Assembly: GCA_013398615.1 (NCBI GenBank)
Contig: VZSR01003803.1
Location: forward strand, 8,539,836 to 8,603,835
Reading direction: 5' to 3'
Origin: Brachypodius melanocephalos
Taxonomy: Eukaryota > Chordata > Aves > Passeriformes > Pycnonotidae
DNA: 64,000 bases
Below, in pieces: positions 51,504 to 62,334 of this stretch. Below the pieces are notes generated by a model, which had not been told where the DNA came from, did no database searches, and saw only the letters and a list, made by a program, of their open reading frames with translations. Numbering within the stretch: the first letter of the stretch is position 1; each line of letters opens with the position of its first letter. Both the position numbers and the translations under genes were made by a program.

Positions 51504-54500
51504 TCCTGTTTCAGACATACCATGAAGCTTCAGATGACAAATTCAGTGTCCCTGAACCAGAACTGAATTAATCGTGAGCAGAGGATTTGCCATTTTCAGG
51601 AACATATCAAAAATTCTTAACTATCAAAACTGGCTTTTTAAAGGGTCATGAAAAAAGCCTTGTGCGACAGCATTTCCTTTTATTTTTAAACATGTTTATA
51701 TAAAATGGATACCTTAAAACTAAAAGGACACAGTATTTGAAATGGTGTAGTGAGTGGCTGTATATCTTCAGCATTAAGTTGCTCTGTTATTTGTAATGAC
51801 TCTACAACACAACCTTTTCCTTCTCTAATAGGAAAATTTATGACTCAGATTTCTATTATTTTTACTAAAGAGATGATCTAAAATTGAGAGTCTAAACCTG
51901 CAATCTACCATGTAGAATATGTTCAAATATGTGCATTTTTTCACAGAAGAGATTAACAAAAGCTGTATTAGTGCTCATCAGAAAATAGAGCTAAAAGGAA
52001 CGTCACAGAAATGTACTGGTTTGCTGATAATCCTGCTCTGTGAAACTAGAATACATATTTTCATTTGCTAATCCTATTTACAGAAGATAAAGTCCCATGC
52101 TTCAGAGCACTGCCAACCATGAACTGCTTGGTGTTTAGCACAAAAATACTGCTGCCTGGGCGAGTGAAGCATTGTGTCTTGCTTCTTTAAGTAACCCAAC
52201 CAAATTGCCTCTGCCTGCCACACCTGGGATTATGGGACACTTCAGAATTTTTGGATAAAAATAGAATAATGATGATAATCAATTTGCAAGGTATTGCCCC
52301 AACTACTCAGAAAAACAGATGCAGATGAGAGAAAAGCTGTTTAGAAGAAACAAGGTCTGGATTTGCTCTAAGACAGACAGAGCAAGACTGCTGGAGAAGC
52401 TATTGGATTTGACAGAAAAACACAGAAGAGATCATGGTGAGTGACAGTGGGAAGAAAAAAAATGCTTGGAAGTTAATGGTGTGGAAATAAGGTAGGTTCA
52501 CCAAAGCTCTGCATGTAACTGAAAGGAAATTGTTGCTGGTAAACACTAGCTGTGGCTGAGTGCACAGGATGCACAGTTGGCTTTTATAAGAGGTTTCTTG
52601 CTGCTCCTTCTAGGCAGTCAGTGTTAGTCTGTTTTCATTCAAGAGGATGAGCAACTATTATGAGACCATCGTCGTGTGTACCTGGCTCTGTCATTTACAG
52701 GTGGGAAAAATAAAGGTTTTAGAAGTGAAAAATGTATATTGACATACATTCTTCCACAGGACAGAAGTAAATTATCTTCAAGAGCCGCTTGAGGTAATTT
52801 ATTGGTCTCCACCAGTCTTTTTGCAGTTCAATTTCCTTGTTTGCAATTAAACTCTTTGGAACAGGAATGTGAGTGTCTGAACAGTGCCTAGTAAAACTGG
52901 TGTGAGTTTTCTCTCTAAGTTCTGCTGGAATATTATTCAGAGGTTGTGCAGTTTTTGAGAAAACTTTGATACAAGGGCCTTAGTATATTGTCAAAATGAC
53001 TGTAAACTGCACTTCTTTTTTTCTTTTTGATTATTAAGGAATTAGTCTCGAAATTATGTGTGTAGAAGTGCATTTATCTTAACTTGTAGAAATGCAGCTT
53101 TGATCACGAGATGAAAATAGGTATGTGAAAACTGTATTATCAGATCTCAATCACAGAAAGAGATTGAAAATTTAGGAAATGAAACTCCTTGCCTCTTAAT
53201 CCCGCACAAGCTCAGTTGAATCACTCAAAAGAGTGGCAGAAAATGTTGTTATCCTTTTTCTTGAGTTCAGATGGAGTGTAATCAGGTAAAAAATTTAACA
53301 CTGGGCATCTTACTCTTCATCCTGACTGCTTTCTAACAAGATGTCTAGTCTTAACTGATAGGAACGAAACCTCAGAAATGTGAAAAGAAATGTAAAGGAA
53401 AGAGAATTCTTATTTTTAAAGTGTTGAGCTTTATGGTCTTATATATTAAATATAAAAATTATATGTATTCAAATATATACAAATACACTTTAATATATAT
53501 TTGATATTTAATAAATATTAGTCAAATAAAAACTCTATTTAAGTTCCGAGTTTAAAGGACAGGTCAGCTAAAAAAAGATGAGAATGGCAGATGCAAATTA
53601 CCATGGATTTAAGGGTGAAAATTTTGCATGCAGGATACTCTCCAAACTATTTTGTTGATCAGTATTTCCTGGTTGTGTTAGAAACACTGCGTATTTGTGA
53701 CACTTACTGTTATCTCCATAGAATCATTGAACCTTTAAATACTTTCCACCTTCTTTTATGCAAATACTTAGCTTCAGTAAAAGCTTGAAATATGTTCTTT
53801 TTTCTTTTCTTTTTTGGAACATGAGGTAAAATTGGATACGAACAGCAAAGAACATAGGCATGTTGAAAATAACTCCGTTAATGAGAAATGTAAAAGTATT
53901 CCCTATATGTTTGCATCAAACAGGATATATACCGGAGTGCCTAATGGAAAAAAAATGATTTTTTTTTCCTAATTGAACATAAAAATAATCAGGGAATCCT
54001 ATTTTTAAAGGGCATCCTAGTTCTATTAAACAGAATAAATTATCTCATTGACATTTTCTGGTAAGAACTATATTAGGACAAAACTTGCTAATATTTCTCA
54101 TCCATAACTTTTCTTATCCCAAAGACAGGATACACAAAGAAGCCCAGGTTTTTTGTGATTCTGTCTGAGACTGGGAGGATGGAGGTAGAATGGGAAGAGT
54201 ACTTGAAGAAAATGTTATTCTGAACGAGGAGTTCTGCTGCTTATCTCAGAGTCCAGCATGGCCAGAGATGTTCTGTGCACTTTTCATGTTCTTGAACTGA
54301 GCCACTGATTAACTACATCCTTAGGTATAGTGTATCTCATTAAGCTAAATTCTGCAACATGGACCAAAATGTGGAGACTCTACCATTCTTTATACATAAT
54401 GCTTTTTGGAAGTTTAATACATATCAGCATCAAATTCCACAGTTCAACACTTTTCTTTCCACCAAAAACAATTGTAAGGAAAAAAAAAAAAAGTTGAACT

Positions 54501-56214
54501 TCCATTATTTGTTAGAGCAGTTTTCTGTCTCTTACCAGACACGTAACAATAGAACCAGAGAGGGTACCACTGGAGTAGTAAAAGCATTTAAAAAAATCTA
54601 CTTTGCTTCCTCGAATGGTATTTGGAAAAACACACTTGAACTAGCTCTCATGAATCACAGTTGGATATCTAAACCTTTGAACTCCAGAGGTGTCAATTTT
54701 TAGTTCTGTAAAAGATTCTATTTAATCTAGCTTGATTTGGGAGGTATTTTTAGAAACTATACACTCTCCAGGACTCAAAATCATCTTCCTGTTGAGATAC
54801 AGATTTCCAAGAGGGTGATGTCTCTTAACCTCACATGCAGCTGATGCACAGCTGGCACAGACACTACTGGGAGAAAGTGCCACTTGAAGTTGTAGGAAAC
54901 TAGGTACTGAGATGAAATTCAACATCCAGACAAAGTTTTTGAAGATTACAAAATGATCAAGAGTCTATTTCATTTTAATGCCTCCTGCAGAAATGTAGTT
55001 TCTGAATATTCCTCATTAAACCAGTATTCCTGTGTGGGGATTTTTGTCAAGGATGGTAGACTATAATCCCGTGCTCTGCATCAGTTGAAAAATGTTCCTT
55101 TCCATGGTACAGTCTGAAAGGCCAGTAAGAGTATTTGATCTACTTCGGACCTCCAGTAGCGAATTACTTTGCTTAGAAGCTAACAAAATCCTTAATTGAG
55201 ACAGCTCTTAAAGATTTATCCAAAACCTCAGACAATTCCCTCTGCCAATCTCTATTACCTCCCACTTTGTCTAGCTTGCACACATGCCAACTGCCTTTCA
55301 GGCACGTCTGAAGCCTTGCTAGACATTCAGAAATCAGGGGGAAAACATTGTATAGCTGTGCTGAAAAGCATATGTACAGTAAAAAAAATAAACTTTATAT
55401 TCGTTTGTTTGTTACTTTAGAAGGCTATTTCCCCCAGCAGTATGTCAAGTACAAAGGGTATTCTGAGATTTAGGATTTCCATGGTGCAACAGTCTCAAGA
55501 TTTCTTACTATAACTGGTCTTTAATCATGGAGAGTTTTTTCAATTGTTGTGACAGTATTATGGGACATTATGTTAATACGAATAGTACCAAAAGCTATTG
55601 AGGAAAAAAAGTTCATTGCTAACACTTCAAGTTAGTTGGTTGATTTTGGCTTTTTCACAGACTTTCATTTGCATGTAATAGAATTCTTTCTCTCCTTTGA
55701 GTTAATAATTGTAAAGAACTGTTCTTATTTAGTAAGTGAAAAAAGTTCTTAAATCCAGTGTTTGACAAAAACTAATAGTCCACTATATGACTTTATATTT
55801 CTTCAAAAGCACACATCTCCTTATCTTCACTTCTAGCAGTCGTCCATGATTTTATTGGAGTGAGAACAGACCAAGCACACTGGGTCATGAAAAATATTCC
55901 TCTATACATTGCCCCTAATACTGACCAAAGGCCATGCCTGGAGAAGGACTGGGACATTTTTCCCAAAGCTCTTTCAGCCAGCAATCACTTTCAGCACAGA
56001 AATCACATTTGTATCTGATTTTTTTTTTCTTAATTTAGCAACTCTCTGTTCTCAATTCTCTGCACTACTGCCCCATATAAATTCAGATCCACAAAATCAT
56101 GTGGAAAATATATGCACACTGCTTGGATAAAAGACTGTCCTGTATTTTCTTTTTTAACCTTGCTCCTGGTGGTTATATTTCATAACTTCAGGCTAGTATT
56201 TTTATATGCCTTTC
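51504..56214. other. Unique AT-rich non-coding DNA
   Basis: No gene recognised. Has a very AT-rich stretch at about 53440-53530 with TATAT and AAATA words, and an A run at 54480-54492. Open frames of up to 114 codons (54359-54703) lack any motif I know. Confidence 0.55.
53440..53530. repeat. AT-rich low-complexity stretch
   Basis: Almost pure A/T with several TATATAT and AATATTTA words. Confidence 0.75.
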
Positions 56215-56345
56215 TGTGGCCTTTACAATTTTACTTCACCTTCTCTAAGCCTTCCCTTTCTCAGACAAAATAGTCCTAACTTATTTAGTCATTGCTCACA
56301 CAAAAGATTTTTCATAATATCTTTGCTGATTTCCTTTGGACCATT
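56215..56345 (-). mobile_element. Very old CR1-type fragment, minus strand
   Basis: Plus-strand text includes CTTCTCTAAGCCTTCCCTTT, CAGACAAAATAGTCCTAACT, TTTAGTCATTGCTCACACAA and TGATTTCCTTTGGACCATTA. These follow the reverse-complemented CR1 order (lead-in, 'aacagcccc', 'tctcagcctctcctcata', 'ctcttctggaccctctcca') but with many substitutions, so it is far more decayed than the other copies. Confidence 0.6.
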
Positions 56346-56360
56346 ATCCAAATATAGCAG

Positions 56361-56448
56361 GTTTGGTGGTTTTTGGTGGGGTTTTTTTGTTTAGTTTTTT
56401 TTTTTTTGTTTGTTTGTTTGGTTTTGGTTTTGGTTTTGGTTTCTTTTG
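56361..56448 (+). repeat. T/G-rich tract with (GGTTTT)n
   Basis: T13 at 56395-56407, TTTG units, then three and a half exact GGTTTT units at 56420-56442. It begins right beside the old CR1 remnant. Frames across it on both strands are artefacts. Confidence 0.88.
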
Positions 56449-57009
56449 AGTGAAGAATCCATTCACAGAATCATTCTTAGGTGTGGGTAAACAATGGGTA
56501 AACAAATGTAACAGCTTTGTGATGTTCTTGGTTCTGTTCTTCTCACAGTTTCTATTACCCAATGTTAGTTTTCCCTTTAGACTTCTGAGTATGGAGCAAA
56601 TATCTTCAGTGATGGATCTTGGTATGAAGAGCTTGTTCCTGAGTGATAATGAAACCATAATCTAATGCCACTAGGATTTATTTTGTTGCTGTGGATTTTT
56701 TTTTTTAATTATGTATGGAAAAATTTTGTCCCAAAAATATGGAGATTATTTGCTGATTCAGATCCTGTCTCCATTGATGGCAACAGGAAGTATTGTCTGG
56801 GAAAAGCACAGGAGTCTGTCCATTTTGTGGAGTACTTTGTAGTCCTATGTAGTGGGTAATTTCTGTAATCCTTTTGTTTTTTCTGCTTCAGTATCTATAG
56901 TCGCTGCTTTAGAGGTGTTAAAGCATAAATGTCTAACAAACATTTTAGTATGTATTTCTGGAGATATTGTCCATTATTTTTTCTAATTGCTATTTGAACC
57001 TGCTAGGCA
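56449..57009. other. Non-coding DNA between two old CR1 remnants
   Basis: No gene seen. If 56215-56345 and 57010-57105 belong to one element, this would be its unrecognisable middle plus later insertions. Confidence 0.45.
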
Positions 57010-57105
57010 TTTTCAGCTCTGGGGGACGCCACTGCTGACTCTTTTCCCCACTGAGAATTGAACACTAATCTTTACTTTCATACGTTTTAATGAGATTTCA
57101 GTATG
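57010..57105 (-). mobile_element. Possible old CR1-type fragment, minus strand
   Basis: CTCTGGGGGACGCCACTGCT at 57017-57036 followed by CCACTGAGAATTGAACACTA resembles the reverse complement of CR1 ORF2 around the PQGSVLGP-downstream stretch (consensus block GGGGACACCACT...). Orientation and order agree with the remnant at 56215-56345. The match is short. Confidence 0.4.
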
Positions 57106-57720
57106 AAAAAAAATAACTTTCTGCCTAAATCTGTCACAAATTAGATTCTTGAATAGCCTCAATTTTCAAATGGCCCAATAGACTGAGGATTAAGTAATAC
57201 TTTATTTGTCAATATATTTAAAGTAAAGAACCTAGACTTATTTTACCCAGGCTATAAAATCTTTGGAATAAAGGCAGCATTGTATGAAGAATGAAATTAG
57301 AAAAAGTGAATCTTCATGAAAAGAAAATACTCTGGAATAAATACTCATATTATTTTAAGCCCCTGACAGGTAAGAAGGTGATGAATGGCGCCAGTGGGAT
57401 CAGTAAGAATAAGTTTCGTCATACAAATCTAACTGTGGATTTTATACTCTTGATAAAGCATGGTTAAGTGGATAGAGAGGCAATATATAGTACTACTTTT
57501 GATTTTCTGCTTTGGTCTGGACTTTCTAGAGGAATCTAAAACAAGGCCTAGATAGGACTAGGTGATAAATGTAAAAAAAGTTAAAAAACTACATTCTAAG
57601 AATACCTGCCGGTGGTTATTAATTAGGTAGGAAGAGTGCACTGACCCTATATTGTTGAACTCTAAAGTGTTTATTCTAGGCCTATTTATGGTTGCTACTT
57701 TCAGTAAGTATTTAATGATG
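57106..57720. other. Non-coding DNA upstream of the second LTR
   Basis: No gene or repeat recognised. Its last five bases, TGATG, form the candidate target duplication of the LTR. Confidence 0.6.
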
Positions 57721-58491
57721 TTTAATGAGTTGACCCTGGCTGGATGTCAGGCACCCACCAAAAAGAGAAAATGAAGGGTTCAAGAGTTAAGGACTGGGAC
57801 AGACCACTCATCAAATACCATTGTGGGCAAAACAGGGTCAAATGAGAGATATTGATTGAATTTATTACTACAGTATCAGAGCAGCATCATAAAATGTAAA
57901 ATAATGCCTTCTCTCCTCCCCTGCCTCCTTTCCAGCTCTGCCTTCTTTCCCAGTGGTGCAAGGAGACAGGGAGTGGGGGTTAGGGTCAGCTCATCACCTG
58001 AAGTTTTCTCACACTCTCCTGGACAGGACTCCTTCACCTGCTCCAGCGTGGGGTCCCTCCCATGGGAGATAGTTCTCCCCAAACTCCAATGTGAGCCCAT
58101 CCCTAAACTTTTGCAGTGTGGGTCACTCTTCCACAGGGTGCAGTCCTTCAAGGAAAGGCTGGTCCAGTGTGGGCTTCTGTCTCCATCTCAGTTCTGGTGC
58201 CTGGATCACCTCTTCCCTCTCCTCCATTGACCTTGGTGTCTGCAGAGTTATTCATCTCACATGTTCTCACACCGATCTTCTCTGGCCACAATTACATCTG
58301 TGCAACAACTTTTCTTTCTTAAACCTGTTATTACAGAGGCTTTGCTACCGTTTCTAGTTGGGCCAGCCTCGACCAGCAGTACATCCATGGATTGGCTCTT
58401 CTGGACACAGAAGAAGCTTCTGGCATCTTCTCACAGAAATTATTCACTGTAGCCCCCCACTGCCAAAATTTGACCATGCAAACCCAGTGCA
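57721..58491 (-). mobile_element. Solo LTR of an avian endogenous retrovirus, minus strand
   Basis: The plus strand carries TGACCCTGGCTGGATGTCAG (57731-57750), the short repeats with CCAGCGTGGGGTCCC and GTGTGGGTCACTC, CATTGACCTTGGTGTCTGCA (58227-58246) and GTAGCCCCCCACTGCCAAAA (58449-58468), all in reverse order of a known family of bird ERV LTRs (recall). The sense strand is minus: an AATAAA signal lies on it at 57861-57866, about 140 bases before the 3' end. TGATG occurs at both edges (57716-57720 and 58492-58496), a perfect 5-bp candidate target duplication. The minus-strand 5' end TGCACTGGGTTTGC fits TG; the other end reads ...TTAAA rather than CA, so it is mutated or the edge is off by a few bases. 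Frames at 57856-58543 are shadows. Confidence 0.88.
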
Positions 58492-59016
58492 TGATGGAAT
58501 AGAGAGTTTCATATTAAATCACAGATCACAGCTGCCTCACTGAGAATGAAGCATATTGGAAGGTTCAGATTTTGAAATTACAAACTGGAGCAGTGATGTA
58601 GAGGAGGAAAGGATGTAAACCAACATGTATAACCTGAAAATACTATCTTATATAAGAACAAACTGCACTGGTAAGAGATGCCAAGAAAGAGCTCATGAGA
58701 ACACGAGGCAAAAATGAAATGTAAAAGCCATGTTGCTGCCCAAAGAGGAATGTCTTTAGATGTACAGCCAAAAGGTTCTGGACAGGGCAAACATACAGAA
58801 AACAAAATATTTTTAAGTAAGCTATACAATAGTAGCTCTCAGTTGAAAAAAACACCTAACGCTTCATGTGTGACTGATTTAGAAATACGTGCAGCTACTG
58901 GCAAGTCCAGAGCAATAAACGTTGGGAACAATCAGAGGTTAGGGAATTTGTGAAAACAGATTGATCTACTTAAGACTGTCTACCTGAAGAATATAGAATT
59001 CATATTGAATATAAAA

Positions 59017-59130
59017 AACCTTCTAAACCATAAAACATGTAACCATAGCAGACATGTAACCACCATTTTTTAATATAGAAACCTTCTAAAACGTAAAAAG
59101 CAGACAACTTACCACCATTTTTTCAATATG
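59017..59130. repeat. Imperfect tandem duplication, about 63 bp
   Basis: AACCTTCTAAACCATAAAAC at 59017-59036 is repeated as AACCTTCTAAAACGTAAAAA from 59080. Both copies continue to a shared block ACCACCATTTTTT followed by AATAT. The second copy is about 12 bases shorter. Confidence 0.8.
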
Positions 59131-61280
59131 CAAAATGTATGAACCTAGAAGTTGCAGATCAAGTTCCAGAGATAAAGAAGCAGATATTCCAACAGGGAAC
59201 AATATTTAATTGCAGATTGAGAAAAATGCACAGTGCAATTGCAAAGCTGCTATTAATAATGACAGTGATAACAAAAGATTGGACAAATGCTTGTCAAAAA
59301 TAATTTAGGTGAAACTGATACATTATAGGAGCAGGGTAACATGCTCTAGAGAGTCACTCAAGATTTTTGATATTTTGAACATAACCTTTGGTCTTAACAC
59401 AAGCTAAATAGATAGTATTGGTAGGTAGATAATAATAAACAGATTAGAAAATTGAAAAAGAAATACTAAATAGGTTTCCTGAGGAAAAATGAGATCTTAG
59501 ACTGTGAGAGAAATTTTGCAGTTTTATCTCTCTTAGTCCAAGTTTAGGCAACTTAAAACCATTTGTCCTCTAAGATAGAAGGCAAAGGAATAGAAATACA
59601 TATGCAGTATTCCTGATAATCTTGCTGTCTCACTGCAACAGCTACAAATCAGCTAAAATGTTGGGTAATTACTTCTTATGATTATTTATCTTATTAAACA
59701 GCAATTCAGATTGAGGTTGAAACAGTACTTAATGTACCAGGAATGAAAATGAACCTACTTAAGGATGAGAAATGATCTATGACAATCAAAGCCAAGTGGT
59801 TGCAGCAGGAACAGTCAGGGAATAGCACAAAAAAACCCCTCCAGACTGCCTTAGGACTCATTCCAGGTCTAAGGTGTTTGTTCTGAACAGAGACTTTTTG
59901 CAATATGGGACTGAATTACCTAATGAATGCCCCAACTGAATTAGCATGCAGCCTCCTTTCAACAATTTTAATTACCTTTGATGAGTTTTCTGATGATCTG
60001 GGGAGCTTTGATTAGACAATACTGGCTTTTCCTCTTCAGGATGATAAAAAATTATGGGTGCAGAAGAATAATACATCTTTTCTAAAAAATTAGTATCGTT
60101 TATTAACCTGCTTGTCTTTGGTCATGGTCTCTGTTTGGTTTTAATCATGAAACACTATAGCTTTCAAGTTAGTATGCTTTCTACAGATGTAACAGTTAGT
60201 AGAGTGTTATTTTATATAAAAACATGTATTTCTTCATTAAAATAATTGAAGATGGTTTGTTTTGCTTTTCAGGGCTAAATCCCCTATTTAACCAGGGTAA
60301 ATCTTGCATTCAATCACTCATACACTACTGACTTTGGAGATTTTTTACTGCCTGTTCATAATTTTTAATCTTTAACCTGAATTTATGACTATCAGTGTAT
60401 TTTATGCGGATTTCAACAGGCCTCCTGAAGTAATTTTATTTGCATTCTTTTTGTTTTAAAAAATTACCTATAAAGCAAATTATTCTAAATCTTCAGAATT
60501 TTTGCTTTTTTGGGGACTTTTATAATTTTCAGTTTATATTCTTTAAAAAATATTGTTTGATATAAAACTGACAGGCTCCTACAAAAATTTCTGAACATTT
60601 CATTGTCAATGTTTTAGAAGCATTTATTTTGATAACTACTTTTTACTTTAAAGCTACGTAAATTAGACAAATGGGGTAGAAATGTTCAAAAATTAGGTAT
60701 TTGATTCTGGTTTAAAAAACATTGTTCGATTAGTACGCAGAACTATGTTCGTTTTTGCTAAATATGAAGTGTGTTATCAGGACTTTGATGTGAAACAGCT
60801 TTTTGCTCATTTTTACTTTTATCTTTGTTTTAGTCATTGCAGCATTTTGAGTCAAATAACTAGTGCAAAATAATGATTTAAACTAAGGAATGCTCTTACA
60901 ACCTTTTAAGAAACTATACTGGGCTTGCTTTCTGCTGTCTTATCCCATTTTTGGAAAAGTTTGACTTGCAGCAGATGAGGAAGTGTGTCAATTGACATCC
61001 ATATGTCAGTCTTATTTTAAAGTTAGAAGTGAGCATTCTGTACTTATCTGCTCATTGCAAATGGAAAAACATTCCTGAAAATCTTCTGAACCAGCCAATT
61101 CCTTGAGCACAGAAAATCTAAAGAGTACACAACATAGTAAATCTATTACTTGATGAGGGCTTGTACTTGCCTTATCTTAAATTTTCATACCACAAAGATT
61201 TGGAAAAAATGCGTTTCAATAATAAGACTCATTTCTCTAAATTCTTGCTGGTGAAGTGATGATGGAATCGTTCACTTTTG

Positions 61281-61347
61281 TCTTGTTCTGTTCTTTGAAA
61301 TACAGCCAAGACCAATACTGTCCTGTTGTTTGAAATACAACCAATAC
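61281..61347. repeat. Imperfect tandem duplication, about 30-38 bp
   Basis: The block with TCTTTGAAATACAGCCAAGA and CCAATAC (61281-61318) is repeated with TGTTTGAAATACAACCAATA (61325-61344). Confidence 0.75.
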
Positions 61348-61475
61348 AATGCTCATACCAATATCCTCTATTTTTTAAAAATATCTGTTTCAAAGCCCTA
61401 GACCTCTGAAGAAAGTTGTTGTCAATTTGGGTTTCATAATGCAAAATCTGAATATTGAATATTCAAAGGCTGAGA

Positions 61476-61493
61476 TGACTCAGAGATGACTCA
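61476..61493. promoter_or_regulatory. Paired AP-1 consensus sites (candidate)
   Basis: TGACTCA, the consensus of the AP-1 (Fos/Jun) binding site, stands at 61476-61482 and again at 61487-61493, 11 bases apart, inside the duplicated word GAGATGACTCA. About one helical turn separates them. Binding is inferred from the motif only. Confidence 0.35.
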
Positions 61494-61873
61494 TGGTTGT
61501 ATTATTGGTGGAGATTTTGGGTTGTTTTTTATAATTTGTTCTTGATTTGTCCAGGAAGTGCAAAAGTTTCAATGCTCTAATGCTTGAAATAGGATCTCTG
61601 CTGGTTTAAAGCTACAAACTGCTTTAAATTGAACTGGAAAATAGTCTTTATAGTATGGGCTAGTAAAACCAGAAGGATCTGAAATATATTTTAAGACAGT
61701 GAAAGTTCTTATAAACTGTTTATGCCCTAGCATTTCTGAATGGTGGTCAAAAGTCCAGTTGTGCTTTGAACATCAGGGAAAATTTTGTTTGAGTAAATCA
61801 CATTGACTTTCAAGTTCCTAATATTATCTTATTTCAGAAAAGAGAAAACACTCAAGGAAAACACTAAAAAAAA

Positions 61874-62334
61874 GAGAATCATAGAAAAGCTTTTGTTGGA
61901 GGGGACCACAAAGTTCATCTAGTTCCAGCCCTGCCATGGGCAAGACACCTTCCACTGTACTGTGCTGCTCCAAGCCCCATCCAACACGACCTTGAACACT
62001 TCCAGGAACGGGGCAGCCACAACTTTTCTGGGCAACCCGTGCCAGTGCCTCACCACCTTCATGGTAAAGAACTACTTTATAATATCTAATATAAACCTAC
62101 TCTCATTTTAAAATCATTTACCCTTGTCCTGTCACCACATTGTAAACAATGTTCTTGGAGATCTCTTAGGTACTGGAAGGTAGCAGTAGCAATTAGGTCA
62201 CCCTGAAGCTGCCTCTTTTCCAGGTTGAAAAAACCCAACTCTCTCAGCCTTTCCTAATAGGGTGCTCCCTCCCTCTAATCATCCTGGTGGTTCCTCTCTG
62301 GACTCCCTCTGATAGATGTCCTTCCTGTGCTCTT
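61874..62334 (-). mobile_element. CR1 LINE 3' end, minus strand
   Basis: The clearest CR1 in the window. The plus strand runs GAGAATCATAG (terminal octamers), AAAGTTCATCTAGTTCCAGC, CCCTGCCATGGGCAAGACAC, CCCCATCCAACACGACCTTG, CACAACTTTTCTGGGCAACC, TCCTGTCACCACATTGTAAA, then AACCCAACTCTCTCAGCCTT and GGTTCCTCTCTGGACTCCCT, which is the complete reverse-complemented order from the 3' terminus into ORF2. It is truncated at its 5' end (right edge near 62334), as most CR1 copies are. Less decayed than the 56-57 kb remnants. Confidence 0.92.

Larger units (their letters stand above)
58492..61873. other. Unique AT-rich non-coding DNA with small duplications
   Basis: No gene recognised. Holds the tandem duplications at 59017-59130 and 61281-61347 and a pair of TGACTCA sites at 61476-61493, each listed separately. 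Confidence 0.55.

Noticed and set aside
51090..51566. Longest open frame in the window (158 codons, plus strand)
   Set aside because: It lies almost entirely inside the solo LTR 50903-51503, on the strand opposite to the LTR's own orientation, and has no domain.
57856..58230. 124-codon plus-strand frame and overlapping minus-strand frame
   Set aside because: Both lie inside the solo LTR 57721-58491, whose GC-rich short repeats leave frames open by chance.
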